A stretch of 64,000 bases of DNA from Rhizophagus clarus (lineage: Eukaryota > Glomeromycota > Glomeromycetes > Glomerales > Glomeraceae): positions 744,001-808,000 of the forward strand of contig BLAL01000356.1 of the NCBI GenBank assembly GCA_015698045.1. Direction: 5' to 3'. Position numbers and translations under genes: made by a program. This document shows positions 21,506 to 35,641 of the stretch, piece by piece. The first letter of the stretch is position 1. Each line of letters begins with the position of its first letter. The notes below the pieces were generated by a model, which saw only the letters and a list, made by a program, of their open reading frames with translations, was not told the DNA's origin and searched no databases.

Positions 21506-21602
21506 CCATCGTCGATATCATCATCGCCTTTACGATCACGACCTCCACGACCTCTATGACTACCACGACCACTACGATCACCACGATCACTATGACTTGC
21601 TG
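21506..21602 (-). pseudogene. Isolated RGG-box-coding exon on the minus strand of the CACTA element
   Basis: On the minus strand, TTTTTTTTAG precedes a 97-nt open exon followed by GTAAAATT. It encodes SHSDRGDRSGRGSHRGRG then GRDRKGDDDIDDG, an Arg-Gly-rich RNA-binding tail with an acidic end. No complete gene could be assembled around it. It may be a fragment of a host RNA-binding protein carried by the transposon. Confidence 0.4.
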
Positions 21603-22985
21603 CTAAAAAAAAGATTAGTATTAATATTTTAAGAAATTCATTTTTAAGTCGTACAAGATCAAGAAAATAAATTTTTGCGCATGATACGGTTACAGACCAG
21701 AATAGTTCTGCTTCTTTATTGCAGATTGTACGCTAAAAGGTGAAAGTAAGATTCGTGATATTAACGATGATAATATTATCATAGCAAAAAATGATAAATA
21801 AAATATATAGATAACCGGTACACCCTTTTCAGAATTATATGTAAAATGCATAAAATGCAAAATTTTTATTAATTTTATTGCTATATTTTATATTCTTTCA
21901 TTCGTTATTATACTGTACTATATGATAAAATATATTGTTTAAAATTTGTGTAACTGTTCAAATGTTGACCAATTATAATCAACTTATTATTTAATGATCA
22001 CATGATTTAATTATTTGTTTATATTGTCATTTTATTTTTTTTTTCTTTTTTCTCTTTAATTTTTTCGCTTACTGTAAGTCTGTAACCGCTTTCTTTTTTT
22101 TACAATATTATCAAATTAACACGTAAAAACACACAAGGTATATTTTTTTATTAATGTTACACTTCTCTTTAACGACGTTTTTTTACATTTTTTTCTTTAT
22201 TATATTCAGGAAAAGAACACATAAGGTATATTTTTTATTAACGCTACACTTCTCTTTTCATATGATTATAAATATTTTCTATTAACGTCCTCTTGCTAAC
22301 GTTTCTTTCTTCCTTTTACTAATACTTCTCTTATTAACATATCTGAATTTTCTATCATTTACTTTTCTTAAATTTTACTAACGTTTCCACTATCTAATAT
22401 TTTTCTTCATTGCTATTGTATATATATAGTTATCTTTCATGTTTGCTGTGGTCTGGAACTACCTGAGATTTTTGACTACCTAGGGATGAAGTTGTAGGGT
22501 ACTTGTACATTATTTTTCTATTTTCTTTCTTCTACTGTTTCTTTCTTCTATAATTTCTACTAATTATTTTCTTCTACTAATTTTTATTTATTTTATTTCT
22601 TTCCTACTAACATTTTTTACTACTAACTATTTCTTTTTCTTCTACTAATATTCTTTTTTTATTATTGTTCCTTTTCTAACAACCTGTTACTAATAATGTT
22701 ACTTTCGTTTAATGATCAAATTTGAATATAATGAAAATAAGTAAGCGAACAAGTGAAATCTAATTTCGTTAGTATGCCACTTACAGTATAATTGATTTAT
22801 ATAATATAGATTTATTCGCAATTTATTGAATTTAGATTTGATTTTACATAAATGTAGTATTGATTTTACATAGATTGTAATTCATATTTTTTGTTTTTAA
22901 TTAAAAATAAATTTTGAGTTAAAATTATAAATTAATCTGAAAAAATATATATAAATTACAAATTATAATATAAATTCTATAATTT
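21603..22985. other. Non-coding AT-rich part of the CACTA element
   Basis: Pyrimidine-rich and A/T-rich sequence with many TTTCTTTC and CTACTAAC-like runs. No ORF or RNA gene is supported. Confidence 0.5.
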
Positions 22986-23009
22986 TTGCCTGAATTATTA
23001 AAAATATTA

Positions 23010-23384
23010 TACTGCCCGGTATATGTACTTGAACTTTATCGTGTTCATATCGGGTACCAAAATATGTCCATATCGGACAGCTATAAAATAATTATCGGTG
23101 CTATCTGATAAATGTATGATTGATATACGATATTTATATGATATTTATTACAATATATCGGGTATACAGTAAATAAATGATATGTGCCCGATATTATAAC
23201 TACCCGATATGTGTGAATACTTGTGCGATAACTGTAATATGTATCACCGAATTTCCGCATAAACAATACACATATCGGGTACCCGATATGTGTATTATTA
23301 TCGAATATCATGCACATATCCTACAAATATATTACACATATCGGGTACCCGATATGTATCCGCTAGCATCGATTTTGACCAGTG
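23010..23384. repeat. Right TIR and subterminal palindromes of the CACTA element
   Basis: Repeated ATATCGGG and CCCGATAT motifs include two copies of the perfect 20-bp palindrome CATATCGGGTACCCGATATG (about 23274 and 23338), with single half-sites around them. The segment ends in the inverse of CACTGGTCAAAATC at 23384. It mirrors the repeats at the left end. Confidence 0.8.
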
Positions 23385-23579
23385 AGATATGTTTTATAAC
23401 CACTATATTCCTAGTTTATTCTCTTTAATGTAATAGGAAGTCTAGTTATAGAATTATCTAAGGTATAAAGAAAACAAAAAAGAAAAAAAATTCTATGATC
23501 TAATAAAACAAAAAATATTACATAAAGCGAATGCAAAGCATGATAAGAAGTTAACATAGATTATCAATCGATCCCACCA

Positions 23580-25480
23580 ACTAAACTAAATATAATGTTC
23601 TAACAATGCCTTCAGCCCAGCTATTAAATGTTTTACATCTGGCTTGAAGCACTGCTGGGTAGTTCTTAAGTGATCAATTTTCTTGGTAGAACAGCCAAAT
23701 TTGGGAGTTTTATTTTGATTATTCTTATAATTGTTAGTATTAAAACCTGAAAAAGAAGAGTTAGACCTATGTGGCGTTCTTAAAGACTTGTCTGCATTGC
23801 CAATTCAAACAGATTTACGTAAATTCTTGAAGTTGGAAGTGGAATAACGGTACCAAGATTTTTATGTCATTCTAAAATTAAGGGTTATTAATGTAGGTGG
23901 AAATATGATTTCAAGTGTCAAAATAACCTATCAGCTTTCTAGATCCATTAGCTTCTTTAACAATTTTGAATGATTTTATATCACTATCTAATAAAAATTG
24001 GTGTGGACGTCCATTTGGGAATAAGGAAGTATCTGTCATATTGTCTGAAATGTTATATACAACAGTTTAGAATTTTTTATGTTGTTCTCTTTTAGAGAGA
24101 CTCCAGGAAGGAGAGAACTATCAAATAGGGATTCCTTCCAAGTTGACAGTCCAGTCCTCTCCATTATAGCATTTCAAGCACTTATGATCAGGAATCTATT
24201 AAACTCTCACTTATAGATACTTCTTGTGTATCCTTGTACTAACTGATATGATCTTATCCCATCATCTAAGATTGGCCAACAGAGTATAGTTATACCATTT
24301 GGCCAAAATATCATACACTACAAGGTCGAGTAATTGTGCTTGTTCTTCTCTTTAAGAATAATAACTGGTAATGATAACATTTCCATTCTTAAAAGTGTTG
24401 TCTGTCTCTTTCTGTTTTAATTTCTTTCCATTATCAATAGGCATTGATTGTAATTTAGAATCTCGCTTCAACTGTTTAAAGGATGTAGAAGAAGGAAAAA
24501 GTAAACTTTAATTAAAAGTAATCGTCCTTGAACCAGAAGGTTGAGAGAGTGTATACTCAGGAGATTCAGTGCTAAAAGTGAGCACTATTTGTTTATCCAG
24601 TTCAAAAGGAGTTTGTAATTACAACTGTTATCTCTCCCTACAGGCCTTCTTTTTAGTACTCCTTTTCTGAAATTTGGTTAAGAGCGTGATAGGTATAGGT
24701 GTGACATTGTGTGGGAGTGTGGTACTTGGACTATCATCCAATAATTCTTATAAATCTTTATCAATCTCATCAAAATTCATTGACACGTCTGATTGGTATA
24801 TAGGATCCCCTAGATCTTCCATATCTGAAAATTATTTGTTATTATGCTCCAATACTTAGCAAATTTCAGAATTCATAAAAAAAATTTTTTGGTTTTCGTT
24901 GTTCAAGAGAAAGAGATTAAGAAAAATAGCTAAAAATTGAGTTATAATAGGAAAACAGTCATTGCGGTTAATATTTTGTAACAACTTTTCTGTAGGGACA
25001 GCTTGGTTCTTATAAGTGTTAAGGAACTCGTCAATAGCTGAGAGGTCTGAAGAAAGTAACGAAGGGTTCCTTTTGATGAGTCCTGAGTATAAATGCCATC
25101 CAAATTATTTTAAGTAAATTCCAAATTAATTTGTACATTTTGACAACCATAATTCCCAAATCCCAAATATACAAATTGTAAAATTTATATATATAATTTG
25201 TAAATTAATTTGAATTTATACATTTGGGCTGCCATAATCCCAAATTATTTTGGATTTGAGTGGCATTTATAGTCCTGAGATAAAATCTACTATAACTTTG
25301 TAAAAATGGTTAGAAGAAACATTCTTTAAAGCAAAAGTAGGGTAACTTGGGTTATAGAAGATGTTGATACTATTTTTGAAGCTGGTTTTATTAGCAAAAA
25401 TCCTTTCTTTATGATAAAAATAAAAATTTTTTCTTCTGTGAAAATTTGGTTCACAGATCTGCAGAAAAGAGTTTATATGA
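23580..25480 (-). pseudogene. Decayed minus-strand transposon ORF (possible LINE ORF1 or gag-like)
   Basis: Several minus-strand pieces read like protein between frameshifts and stops. About 24821 down to 24500 gives MEDLGDPIYQSDVSMNFDEI. About 24060-23920 gives SLFPNGRPHQFLLDSDIKSF then KIVKEANGSRKLIGYF. About 23710-23590 gives KTPKFGCSTKKIDHLRTTQQ then PDVKHLIAGLKALLEHY. A further open stretch lies at 25080-24860 (DEFLNTYKNQAVPTEKLLQN). This resembles an N-terminal ORF of a retroelement, but the family was not established. It is interrupted by the MITE at 25088. Confidence 0.4.
25088..25271. mobile_element. 184-bp MITE with perfect 8-bp target duplication
   Basis: The termini TATAAATGCCATCCAAAT and (inverse of the right end) TATAAATGCCACTCAAAT are flanked by identical GTCCTGAG octamers at 25080-25087 and 25272-25279. 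An 8-bp duplication suggests hAT-type mobilisation. The interior is AT-rich and non-coding. Precise duplication implies a fairly young insertion into the decayed ORF. Confidence 0.85.
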
Positions 25481-26750
25481 TTTTTATCAATTTTATTTAA
25501 TTAAAATTGCAAATAAGTATTATTTAAGAACCATTTTAAAATAAAAAGAAGGAGAAGATTATATTAAATATACTTTTTGCTTAGTTCAGCTTTAATGTAA
25601 ATTAACATAATTCTGCTTAAATATTAAATAAAATGACCAAAATTATTAATTCTGATATGATTCTAATATAATTTTAATATCATAATTTAATATAAAACAT
25701 AGGATAATATTTAATATTATACAATATTTAATGCATTAATATAATTATAAAATATTTATTAATAGAATTATTTAATTAAATTCAATTAAAAGTTGTAAAA
25801 ATTCTTTGTTTACTGAAAAAAATTGTTATAATAATAATTCATTATAAAAAGGATTATTTTGTATATGCTGTTTATATACTTTACTTTATACTATTATATA
25901 GTAAATAAATAGTATCAAAATTTATTTTTTTATATTTAAAATTAATATTATACAGGTTTGCTATAAAAAGGAATAACTGTATTGAAATATAATATAATTT
26001 AGTAAAGTTATTTTAAATTTAAAATTAATCCAAAATTTTAAATCAAATTAATTTTATCAAATTTTAATAACTTATATTTTCAATTAAATTTTAAATAGTT
26101 AGGTTTAGTATTTAGGTCTTATTATGCAAAAGTATTAATTATGCAAATTATTATTATGTAATCTGTCTTTTTTATATTTTAATATAAATTTATTTTTTAT
26201 TTATTTCTTTTTTTAATAAAAAAGATTTATAATAATTATTTTATAAGATAAAGAATTCATGTATTTTTATCAATCCATTATTAATAAAATTTAAGTACTT
26301 CCTTTAACCTAAAAAAAAAAAAATTTATTTTAAACAGGTTTAATAAACACTAGATTGCTTGTATAACTAAGGTAAAATTTATTAGTAAATCCTAAAATTT
26401 TTTAAAAATTAATAATTTATTTTTGACTATTTCGGTAAAACAATACGTTAATATTAGGACGTGATGGACTGATGGTTTATAATTATGTAATTCAGCCTGT
26501 TAGTAAAGCAAATCAAAAACACATAATGTATCACTTGACGTGAAATATTTCTAATTAAACTTTTTTTTTAGAAATTCCTTTTTTGGGATTCATTGTGGAT
26601 GAATGACGGAGCTCAAAAAAAAAAAAATTTCTTGTCAAAATTATTAGACATAATTTAATTTTTTTATTGAAATATATATTATATTTTTACAGTTATTGTA
26701 ATCAATGCATTATGAAGAAAACACTTGCATATAAAAGGCTGCGGGGCTTA
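25481..26750. other. AT-rich spacer between the transposon block and the gene-dense region
   Basis: Extremely AT-rich sequence without a supported gene, RNA or repeat structure. Confidence 0.6.
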
Positions 26751-26758
26751 AAAGACAG

Positions 26759-26980
26759 CCAATCATAAAAAGTGTGGGACGAGAATCCTAAAGGTCATAT
26801 TATTGCTATATAAATAACTTTTGGTCACTCCCCCCAAATTTTCGTTGATCAATCTTTGCCTATAATACCACACCCCGCGAGCCTTTGTAACTTCAAAAAA
26901 AAAGCTTCGGTTCATCTCTCTCTACATTACGCAATTTACCACTCTGCAAATAAGTTTTTCTATTTTCTCTAACAAACGAA
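26759..26980 (+). promoter_or_regulatory. Promoter and leader of the E2 gene
   Basis: A CCAAT motif at 26759-26763 and TATATAAATA at 26807-26816 lie about 220 and 170 bp before the ATG. A pyrimidine-rich leader (TTCATCTCTCTCTAC) precedes the start. The elements are placed as expected for a strongly expressed gene, but no transcription start was mapped. Confidence 0.5.
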
Positions 26981-28416
<1,436 letters not shown>

Positions 28417-29877
28417 TGGTAGCTTTAGGGGACGAAAGGACGGGAATAACCAAATTAGAACTTATGCTATAGGTTAATAATAATATGAATTAAATATATA
28501 TATAATGTACTATCTAAATTTTCTCACATACTTCCTTACGTCCCTCTATTGCGATTTATACGTAGTATAAGTGAGATTATTTTTTTTTTTTTTATTTTCT
28601 GTTTTGTGTTTGGTGACATGTTTGGGATTTGATTCCATTTTTCCTTTCCTTTTATTATATTGTAACTTGTTGAATTAAATCTGAAGAAATTGTTCAGCTT
28701 TTTAATTTTTTTACCCATATTATACAATAAAAATTTTCAACTTATAAAGCATCAAATAATATATAAGCAAAATAGAAGGGGTTTTTTTTTGAAAACTTGA
28801 TCTAGTTGCTACTTGAAGTAAAGAATTTTTTTTCGGTGGTGTATCATATGGGCTGAATGTGTGTAAAGCTAGACATCAATAATTTATTGACAATCCTAAA
28901 TTCCTAATTTAAGAATTTTTTTTAGTAAATGGAAAAAGAGAAAAAAAAAACTCTTTATCTTCACTTCTTCTGTAAGAATTCTTCGAATTAATTATCATTA
29001 TATAAATAAGCTTTAGACTGAATAATAAGTAATATATGCCCACATAGGAAAAAATTATTGTATTGTAAAAAATTTTTTTTTTCATGTGTATATATATAAT
29101 AAGAAAAGGTACATTTCTCTAACCAAAATTGTGTAAGAACTCTTTACTCTAGAGGCTAAATTGTAAGTTATAACTATCTGTACTAGGATAAAATAATAAA
29201 AAATAATAACCATCTAGTATAAGTAGATAGATAAAAAAAAACCAAACCACATATGATATATATAATTGTCAAAAACTGTACAATATAGAATAGAAAAATT
29301 TTTTAATTAATTTGGTCCGAGTTGAGGAAAAGAAAGTGCTACGTCAGAAAACATAAAAGCTAAGCGAAAAAATTTTATCTATTCGCTTAATAAATAAAAA
29401 TGCCATTACAAAAATTTGTAGGCTGAATGAAATATGGGGTGTAAATAAAGAATGTATAATTTGAATTAGTAACTAAAAAGGGTATAGTTGCTTTTAGTAT
29501 AATATCTGTTATAAATGAAAATGATAATGTTTTTGAAACGAATGTTTTTTTGTTTAAATGCCAATCGATGTGTATAGGTAAGTATAAATTAAAATGAAGA
29601 ATTATTAGACAGTGACCTTGTAGTATCCACCTTCCTCAAAACATATTCACCCATCCAAAATCGATTATAACATTAACAAGGTTGATAACATACTTAGAAA
29701 GATGGTTGAAGATATGTAACGTTGATTGTGGAAATAAATAAGAGTTTGAGATTATAATGTTCATAAAAGAAAGAAGATAATAAACCAATGTGTTATTAAT
29801 AGGGAAAGATGATGAAATAAAACAAAAAAACCATAAAAAATTTTTTTTTTTTGCTTCAATCACGATTTACACTATTG
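28417..29877. other. Convergent 3' region between the E2 and PIP5K genes
   Basis: AT-rich sequence with homopolymer runs, presumably holding both 3' UTRs. No coding or RNA gene is supported. Confidence 0.5.
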
Positions 29878-32658
29878 TTAAACTTCAGTATTTTCTGTTC
29901 TGGTTTGTTCTGTTGAACCATCGTTATACTTTATGGTTTTAAACATAAAGTCTAGAAAACGTTTGCCGTACCATTGTGGATGTACGGCAGATATATACAG
30001 CTGGAAAAAATTTTTTCGTGAATTATTCAAATACATACATACATACATATATATAATTTAAGTAAATAAATACCTTGTCATCTTTTAATGATTTCCATGC
30101 ATGTTCAACTTTCTTAACTGTATTATATGGTGTCAAAATGTCAATAACTCCCAAGTAATAAATGTAATTTGTGGAATTGTCATGCTCATCTGTTCCAGCA
30201 AAACCACCGTCGTCCATGTAAAATCTACATTTACGGCGTCTAGCAAATTTATAATTTTGAGTTACGAGAAGAGATAATTGAACTTGTACAAACAAATATT
30301 CAATCCAGACTTACTCATTATGAGGATTTAGCACAAGCTTGGTAGTTGAAGGACCTAGCTTCGATGGCTCAGTTTCTCCTATAGCTTTACGTAATTTTGA
30401 AGCTTTGCTTTCCCGCTTATGGCTCGATGGAATACGTTCAATTTTTGTAGTATTAGGCTACATAAAGGAAGTATTAATTATAGCCTTATTAAAATGAAAT
30501 ATTCGAATACGTTGAAATAGTCCTGACATACCTGAAACACGAAAAAATCTTCTCGAACTTTGTCTTTATTACCACGAGAAGTATCATGCAAGCCTACTAG
30601 AAGGCTATAATCCATAATATTCAGACGCTGAAGCAACTTCAGGACAAAAAAGGAAAAACATAATAAAACATGGACAAATGTCAAAACAAAGAGAAAAGTG
30701 TTAATGTAAGTTTTATACACACATACATAATTACACATGTAATAAATATATTAAATTAAAAACTTACTGCAACATCTTTCTCAAGCTGTTCGACGAAAAG
30801 TTTACGTTTCTCTGGGCCAAGTTCCAAATGTCGCCCTCGATTAATCCAATTCAAATCTTTAAGTACGGCACGCGGATTCCTTGCTGCATCAGCTTCGTTA
30901 TATTCACGTCCCACTGTTGATCCCTAATAAAATAAAACCATCATAAATTGTATTTAAGATCGTGTTACGAATAAAAATAAATGAAAGTACCTTCAAATCA
31001 TAAGTTTCATGAATATCTCGATGTGGAGGAAATATGTTATTCATTATCACAAAATGAATCTTAGGTCCATGTGGTAATTTCACTCTATGAAGTCCGTAAA
31101 AGCGGGAAAGTAAAGTATCTGGGTTGTTTCTTATGTGCTATAAAGATAACATTCAAGGTAGTATGACAATTAAAAAAAAGTTTAACAAACTTTCAAATAG
31201 CAAAAAATATCCTTAACAAACCTCGTAATATTCCTTCAAAATCTTACGCAAAAATTTATGTTCGGTATGATGTATCGTTTTTATAATAAAACGATAATCT
31301 CGAGAAAAATAGAAGAAACTTCCACTTTTACCCGGTGAACCCAACTCTGACAAAATATATTTACTCGTCAATGAAACTAAATAATCCGCGGCATCAATGT
31401 GAAAAAATTCACGAAGACGGCGGAAAACCCATGGGGCATAATCTTTGAATTTAAAATCATATTTGGCCGAAGGAGTAAGTTCATTCCCCGTTCTGTATAA
31501 GTATATTCTGGTTAATTTCAAAATATCCGTCAGATAGTTATGAATTTTTATAAGCAATGGGTTCTTACATATCAAATGAAAATTTATGTGCAGCCTTGAA
31601 ATCAAGATCAGCTAATTCTCTATTCATTTTTGCATTACATCGGGATACCTAGAAAATTAATGAGATCAGTGTATAGACAATAACTATACAATTAATTGAA
31701 TCAAACTAAAAACTATAAACTTACGCCCACTCGAATACCCGTCAACATATTATACATAAGAACATAATTAACATGATCTTCTCCGATTCTTGTACCAATC
31801 ATGACCCCCTCGTCTAAATCATCTTTATCCTTTTCCCGAGTTCTACGTTTTGATAACCTCCTTTTGACATTTTCTGCCATTTTTTGTGTCTCTTCATCTA
31901 ATGCGATATCCCCACCCAATCCGGTTGCATTAAAAGTGTTCCTTCTTTTAAGCCTTCCTTCCTTTTTTCTATTGTCTATTAAGGATATATTCTTTTTTGT
32001 TTTCCCTGCTGTGGTAGCTGAACGTTGAGGGACATTTTGATTTTGTTCATCTGTCAAAGCGGTCATACTATTAGGTCTTGGTTTAGGAATCGGTGTAGTA
32101 AAACTTCGATTGGGTGTTCCTTTAGGTGTTTTTGGTTCGACCGAAGTATCATATTGAGAAACTGTATCAATTTCAAGTGTACCATCTACACCTTTGGAAC
32201 TAGGTGACTTTGATGTAACTTCTACGGGAAAACTAACTGTTCTTTTTTCATCAGTAATAGAATTGTCCGATGTAACTGATGGTTCAGAGTGAGTTCTTAG
32301 AGGACTCTTTGCACGAATGTCTTTTGATGCTATTTGTCCTGTGATATTTATAGTTTCTGTGATTATCTTACTTGATATATTTGGTGGCGACGAAGAATAT
32401 ATCGTTTGTATTTCTGTCGTTTGTGTAGTTGAAGTCATATTTAACGGCTCAACAACGTTATTAGGAGGAGTATGTCGTCTTTCGACTACTTGTGAATGTT
32501 TTTCGGACTTTTTCTCTACAATACTTTCAGTAATCCCTTTTAAGTTAAAAGAAATTTAGGTCTTTAATAGAAGATATTCAGGGGTATCAACAAATAAAAA
32601 GACTACACAAACCTAGATGCTTTGACGTTGAGTTTTCACTCACTGCAGAAGCCATCAT
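29878..32658 (-). CDS. MSS4: Phosphatidylinositol-4-phosphate 5-kinase (Mss4-like)
   Basis: Ten exons on the minus strand (32658-32613, 32536-31725, 31648-31569, 31492-31222, 31137-30991, 30923-30768, 30636-30532, 30457-30315, 30239-30074 and 30000-29878) keep frame to TAA and encode 682 residues. About 230 residues are Ser/Thr-rich and disordered. The kinase follows: [20 protein letters not shown], the nucleotide-binding [60 protein letters not shown] and a C-terminal [14 protein letters not shown]. The family phosphorylates PI4P to PI(4,5)P2 at the plasma membrane, controlling actin, endocytosis and signalling. A non-conserved linker lies between the DYSLLVG block and the MDDGGF block, as usual. 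The start is the first of two adjacent ATGs. Confidence 0.93.
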
Positions 32659-33253
32659 AGTTGCAGCAAAAAAACTCAATTTGAAGTATTTTAGTCTCTT
32701 TCGACCTGTTTCTTTATTCCGTAGAGTCTACCTGGTTATTGCGTTGGTTAAGACGTCTAAAACGAATACGAGAAAAGAAGATGAAAGCAAATAAAGATCA
32801 CGAAGAAAGATAAATTACGAAAAAAAAGTAAAAAATACAAATAGAAAGTTGTGGCTAAACCTTCAGTAAGATATTGAGTTGTAAAGTGAAAGAAAAGACG
32901 AGAGAGGGAGCGTAAGGAATCAAAAATAATATATAAAAGGAAAGATAAAATGCCGGTGCTGTAAAATAGTTGAGAGTTTCCTGTACTTCTGTACCTTATT
33001 AAAGAAGTAAATTAAGATGTTGTACTAACCGCAGTTGGTGCTAATTATATAAATATCCACATATTCCTCGCATCAAAGGCCAATCATTTTGCCCGCATAA
33101 TTCCGGCCAGCCATTTGAAACGGGAATAAATTCACGAAAGAAGAAAATTCATTCGACTGGTTACCAAATTACTGGATTTACAAGGATCTACCAACTCTTT
33201 CGACGCGAACAATTCAAAAATCGAGTTTTTGTAGTAATACTTGAGCAGGAAAA
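32659..33253. promoter_or_regulatory. Divergent promoter region between the PIP5K and sorting nexin genes
   Basis: About 600 bp separate the two start codons. GGCCAATCATTT (CCAAT at about 33079) lies about 170 bp before the sorting nexin ATG, and TATATAAAAGG occurs near 32930. The region is less AT-rich than most spacers here. Confidence 0.4.
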
Positions 33254-35641
33254 ATGGCTGAAGTGGAATTTGAAAACAACTTCGATGACCTCTTAAATAA
33301 ACCTTCAGGCAATACTATATCTGAAACTTTAAGTGAAATGGATGTTTCCAACCCATTTCGTGATGTAGTATCACCTTTAGTCGCATCAGAAGGATTCTCC
33401 GACACTAAAGTAACCGAACATAACATTTTAAATAGTCGTATAAATAAAAATAGTGTGCCCAGTCCAGTAGACCCTTTAGAAAGTTCTCAAAATCATTCCA
33501 ATTATGAACCTCAAACTTCAATATGTTCTTCCAAACTTCTCGAAAAGGAATTTGATGATGTAGACGTATCTTCCATAAGAGGAATAGATGCTGTTTCGTC
33601 AGCTTCTACTGAAAGCCATATCACTGAAAAAAGCAGCGGCGAAGAGTCCCTTGATGATGAGATCACTATTAGAGGAGTTCATAATGATCAAAGCCTTGCA
33701 AATCTTGATAATTCGAGTCAGGTAAGAAGTCTGTGAGTTTGGAATTGTACTGCAGTCATGAAGTCATGAATTCTAAATATTATTATTTTCGTAGTCTGAT
33801 TGTTCAATGCCAACATTTAAAATCACAGTTGAAGACCCCCAAAAAATCGGTGATCCCATCAGTGCACATATAATTTATAGAGTCAGAACACGGGTACGAA
33901 TTTTATTAGAACTATCAAATGGTTTCCTCTTCCATTTTAACCTATTACATAATTAGACTACGTCTACGGCTTTCAGAAGTCAGGAATTTACTGTATTAAG
34001 GCGATATCGCGATTTCTTATGGCTCTATAATCGCTTGACTCTTGGAAATCCTGGTGTCATTGTTCCTCCTCTTCCAGAAAAACACGCTATTGGTATCCTC
34101 TTTCATTAAATAAAATAATTTTGTTTTCTTTAACGAATAAATTACTAATATTATTTTAATTATCATTAGGTCGGTTTCAGGATGAATTCGTGGAAAATCG
34201 ACGTCAAGCTCTTGAAAAATGTTTGAATAGAATTACTTCTCATCCTAAATTATATCGTGATCCAGATTTGAAATTATTTTTGGAATCCGATACTTTTACC
34301 ATTGATGTAAGGTTTATTTTATTTTTATTTTATTTATTTTTTTTTTTAACAAAATTGTATTTTTTGCAGAGAATTTTAATAATTTTGTTTAGGTTAAACG
34401 GAAAAATCAAGATGAATCTAAAGGCGTATTAAAATCACTAGGAGAGGCAATGTCGAATGCAACAACTTTTAACAAATTTACTGAGACAGATGAAGTGAGT
34501 TAATAATGAGCTTAATCTTGTCATTTTTATCAACATTAATTGACTGGATATTAATTTCAGTGGTTTGAAGGTCGAAGAAACCAATTAGACATTCTAGAGT
34601 CACAGCTGAAAACATTGCTAAAATCAGTTGAGGTCATAGTCAAACAACGCAAAGGTATAAATTTCATGTTTTACTAATTAATTAGATATGGTTGTATTAA
34701 AAATAAATATTTGTTATTTAGATTTGGGTGGTGCAACAGTCGACTTTGGGAACAGTTTATTGTCCTTGGCTGGTGCTGAGCTAAACAAATCATTGGCCAG
34801 TAATTTAAAAATTTTAGGAAATATACAGCAAAAAATCAAAGAATTACACGAGAAACAGGTTCTTGTTAATATTAATCTTTTAAAGTAAGATATATTACAA
34901 ATTTGAAAATTTTCCTAACGCTTATAATACCATTTTAGGCACGTCAGGATGTTCTTACATTAGAAAATACCGTAGGAGAGTACATTCGTATAATCGCATC
35001 AATTAAAGTTCGTATATACTTTTATTAATTAAGTTTCTTTCTTTCTTTCTTTTCTTTCTTTTTGTTTTGTTTTTTTTTTTTTTTTTGAAGGAATATTAAA
35101 TATTTATATTTTAAAATTTACAAATAAAGGTTGCATTTAATTCACGTGCTAAAGTTTATCAGACCTGGCAAAATTCCATTTCCGATTTGCAAAAGAAAAA
35201 AGCCAATTATGAAAGGTCAAAGTCTCAAGGAAGATTTGATCAAGATAAAATGTTAACTCAAATCGCTGAGGTATTTATTGCTTTAATTTCTATCTGTGTT
35301 TAGTTGTTTCATATACAATTAATTTTGTTAAATCTTAGGCTGAGCATAAGGTTGAAGATTGTAAAAGTGAGTTTGAGGATGTTTCTAAACTTATTAAAAA
35401 TGAGTTAGATAGGTTTGATAAGGAAAAGGTAGAGGATTTTAAAAATAGTGTTGAAGCTTTTTTAGAGTCAATGGTTCAAACTCAAAAGGAGGTAAGTAAA
35501 ATAGTTATTTTTTCATTAGTTTGAGGTTAAGCATTATATTTACACCTATTTATTCAGATAATTAGTTTATGGGAATCTTATTTCCGGCAAGTTGAAGCAC
35601 AACAGAATTCTAATTTGGAAGATAGTTCCGTCGGAACATAA
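33254..35641 (+). CDS. VPS5: Sorting nexin of the retromer, Vps5/SNX1 type (PX plus BAR)
   Basis: Eleven exons (33254-33721, 33795-33893, 33957-34092, 34170-34306, 34393-34494, 34561-34654, 34722-34858, 34939-35007, 35130-35270, 35339-35491 and 35558-35641) join in frame to 539 residues. An acidic Ser-rich N-terminus of about 160 residues precedes a PX domain (FKITVEDPQKIGD, RRYRDFLWLYNRL, the PPLPEKHAIGRF loop, FVENRRQALEKCLNRI). The Arg of RRYRDF is the typical PI3P contact. The C-terminal half is a helical BAR region (NQLDILESQLKTLLKSVEVI through SLWESYFRQVE). The family tubulates endosomal membrane and recycles cargo to the Golgi with the Vps26-29-35 trimer. Its 3' end faces STT3, 227 bp away. 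Confidence 0.92.

Larger units (their letters stand above)
11933..23384. mobile_element. CACTA-type (EnSpm) DNA transposon, 11.45 kb
   Basis: The left end starts CACTGGTCAAAATCAATACT at 11933. The right end is its inverse, finishing ...GATTTTGACCAGTG at 23384. The flanking triplets are AAA (11930-11932) and AGA (23385-23387), an imperfect 3-bp duplication, the size expected for this superfamily. Both ends carry many ATATCGGG/CCCGATAT subterminal repeats. The interior encodes a TNP2-type transposase (14085-17223), a divergent accessory ORF set (12572-13766), a SANT-like gene (18210-18857) and non-transposon sequences (an RPL10 fragment, a structured GC-richer region at 19.65-20.95 kb, and an RGG-coding exon). 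Confidence 0.8.

Noticed and set aside
23081..23428. Overlapping ORFs rich in Tyr/Ile on both strands
   Set aside because: They come from the palindromic CCCGATATGTG subterminal repeats of the CACTA element.
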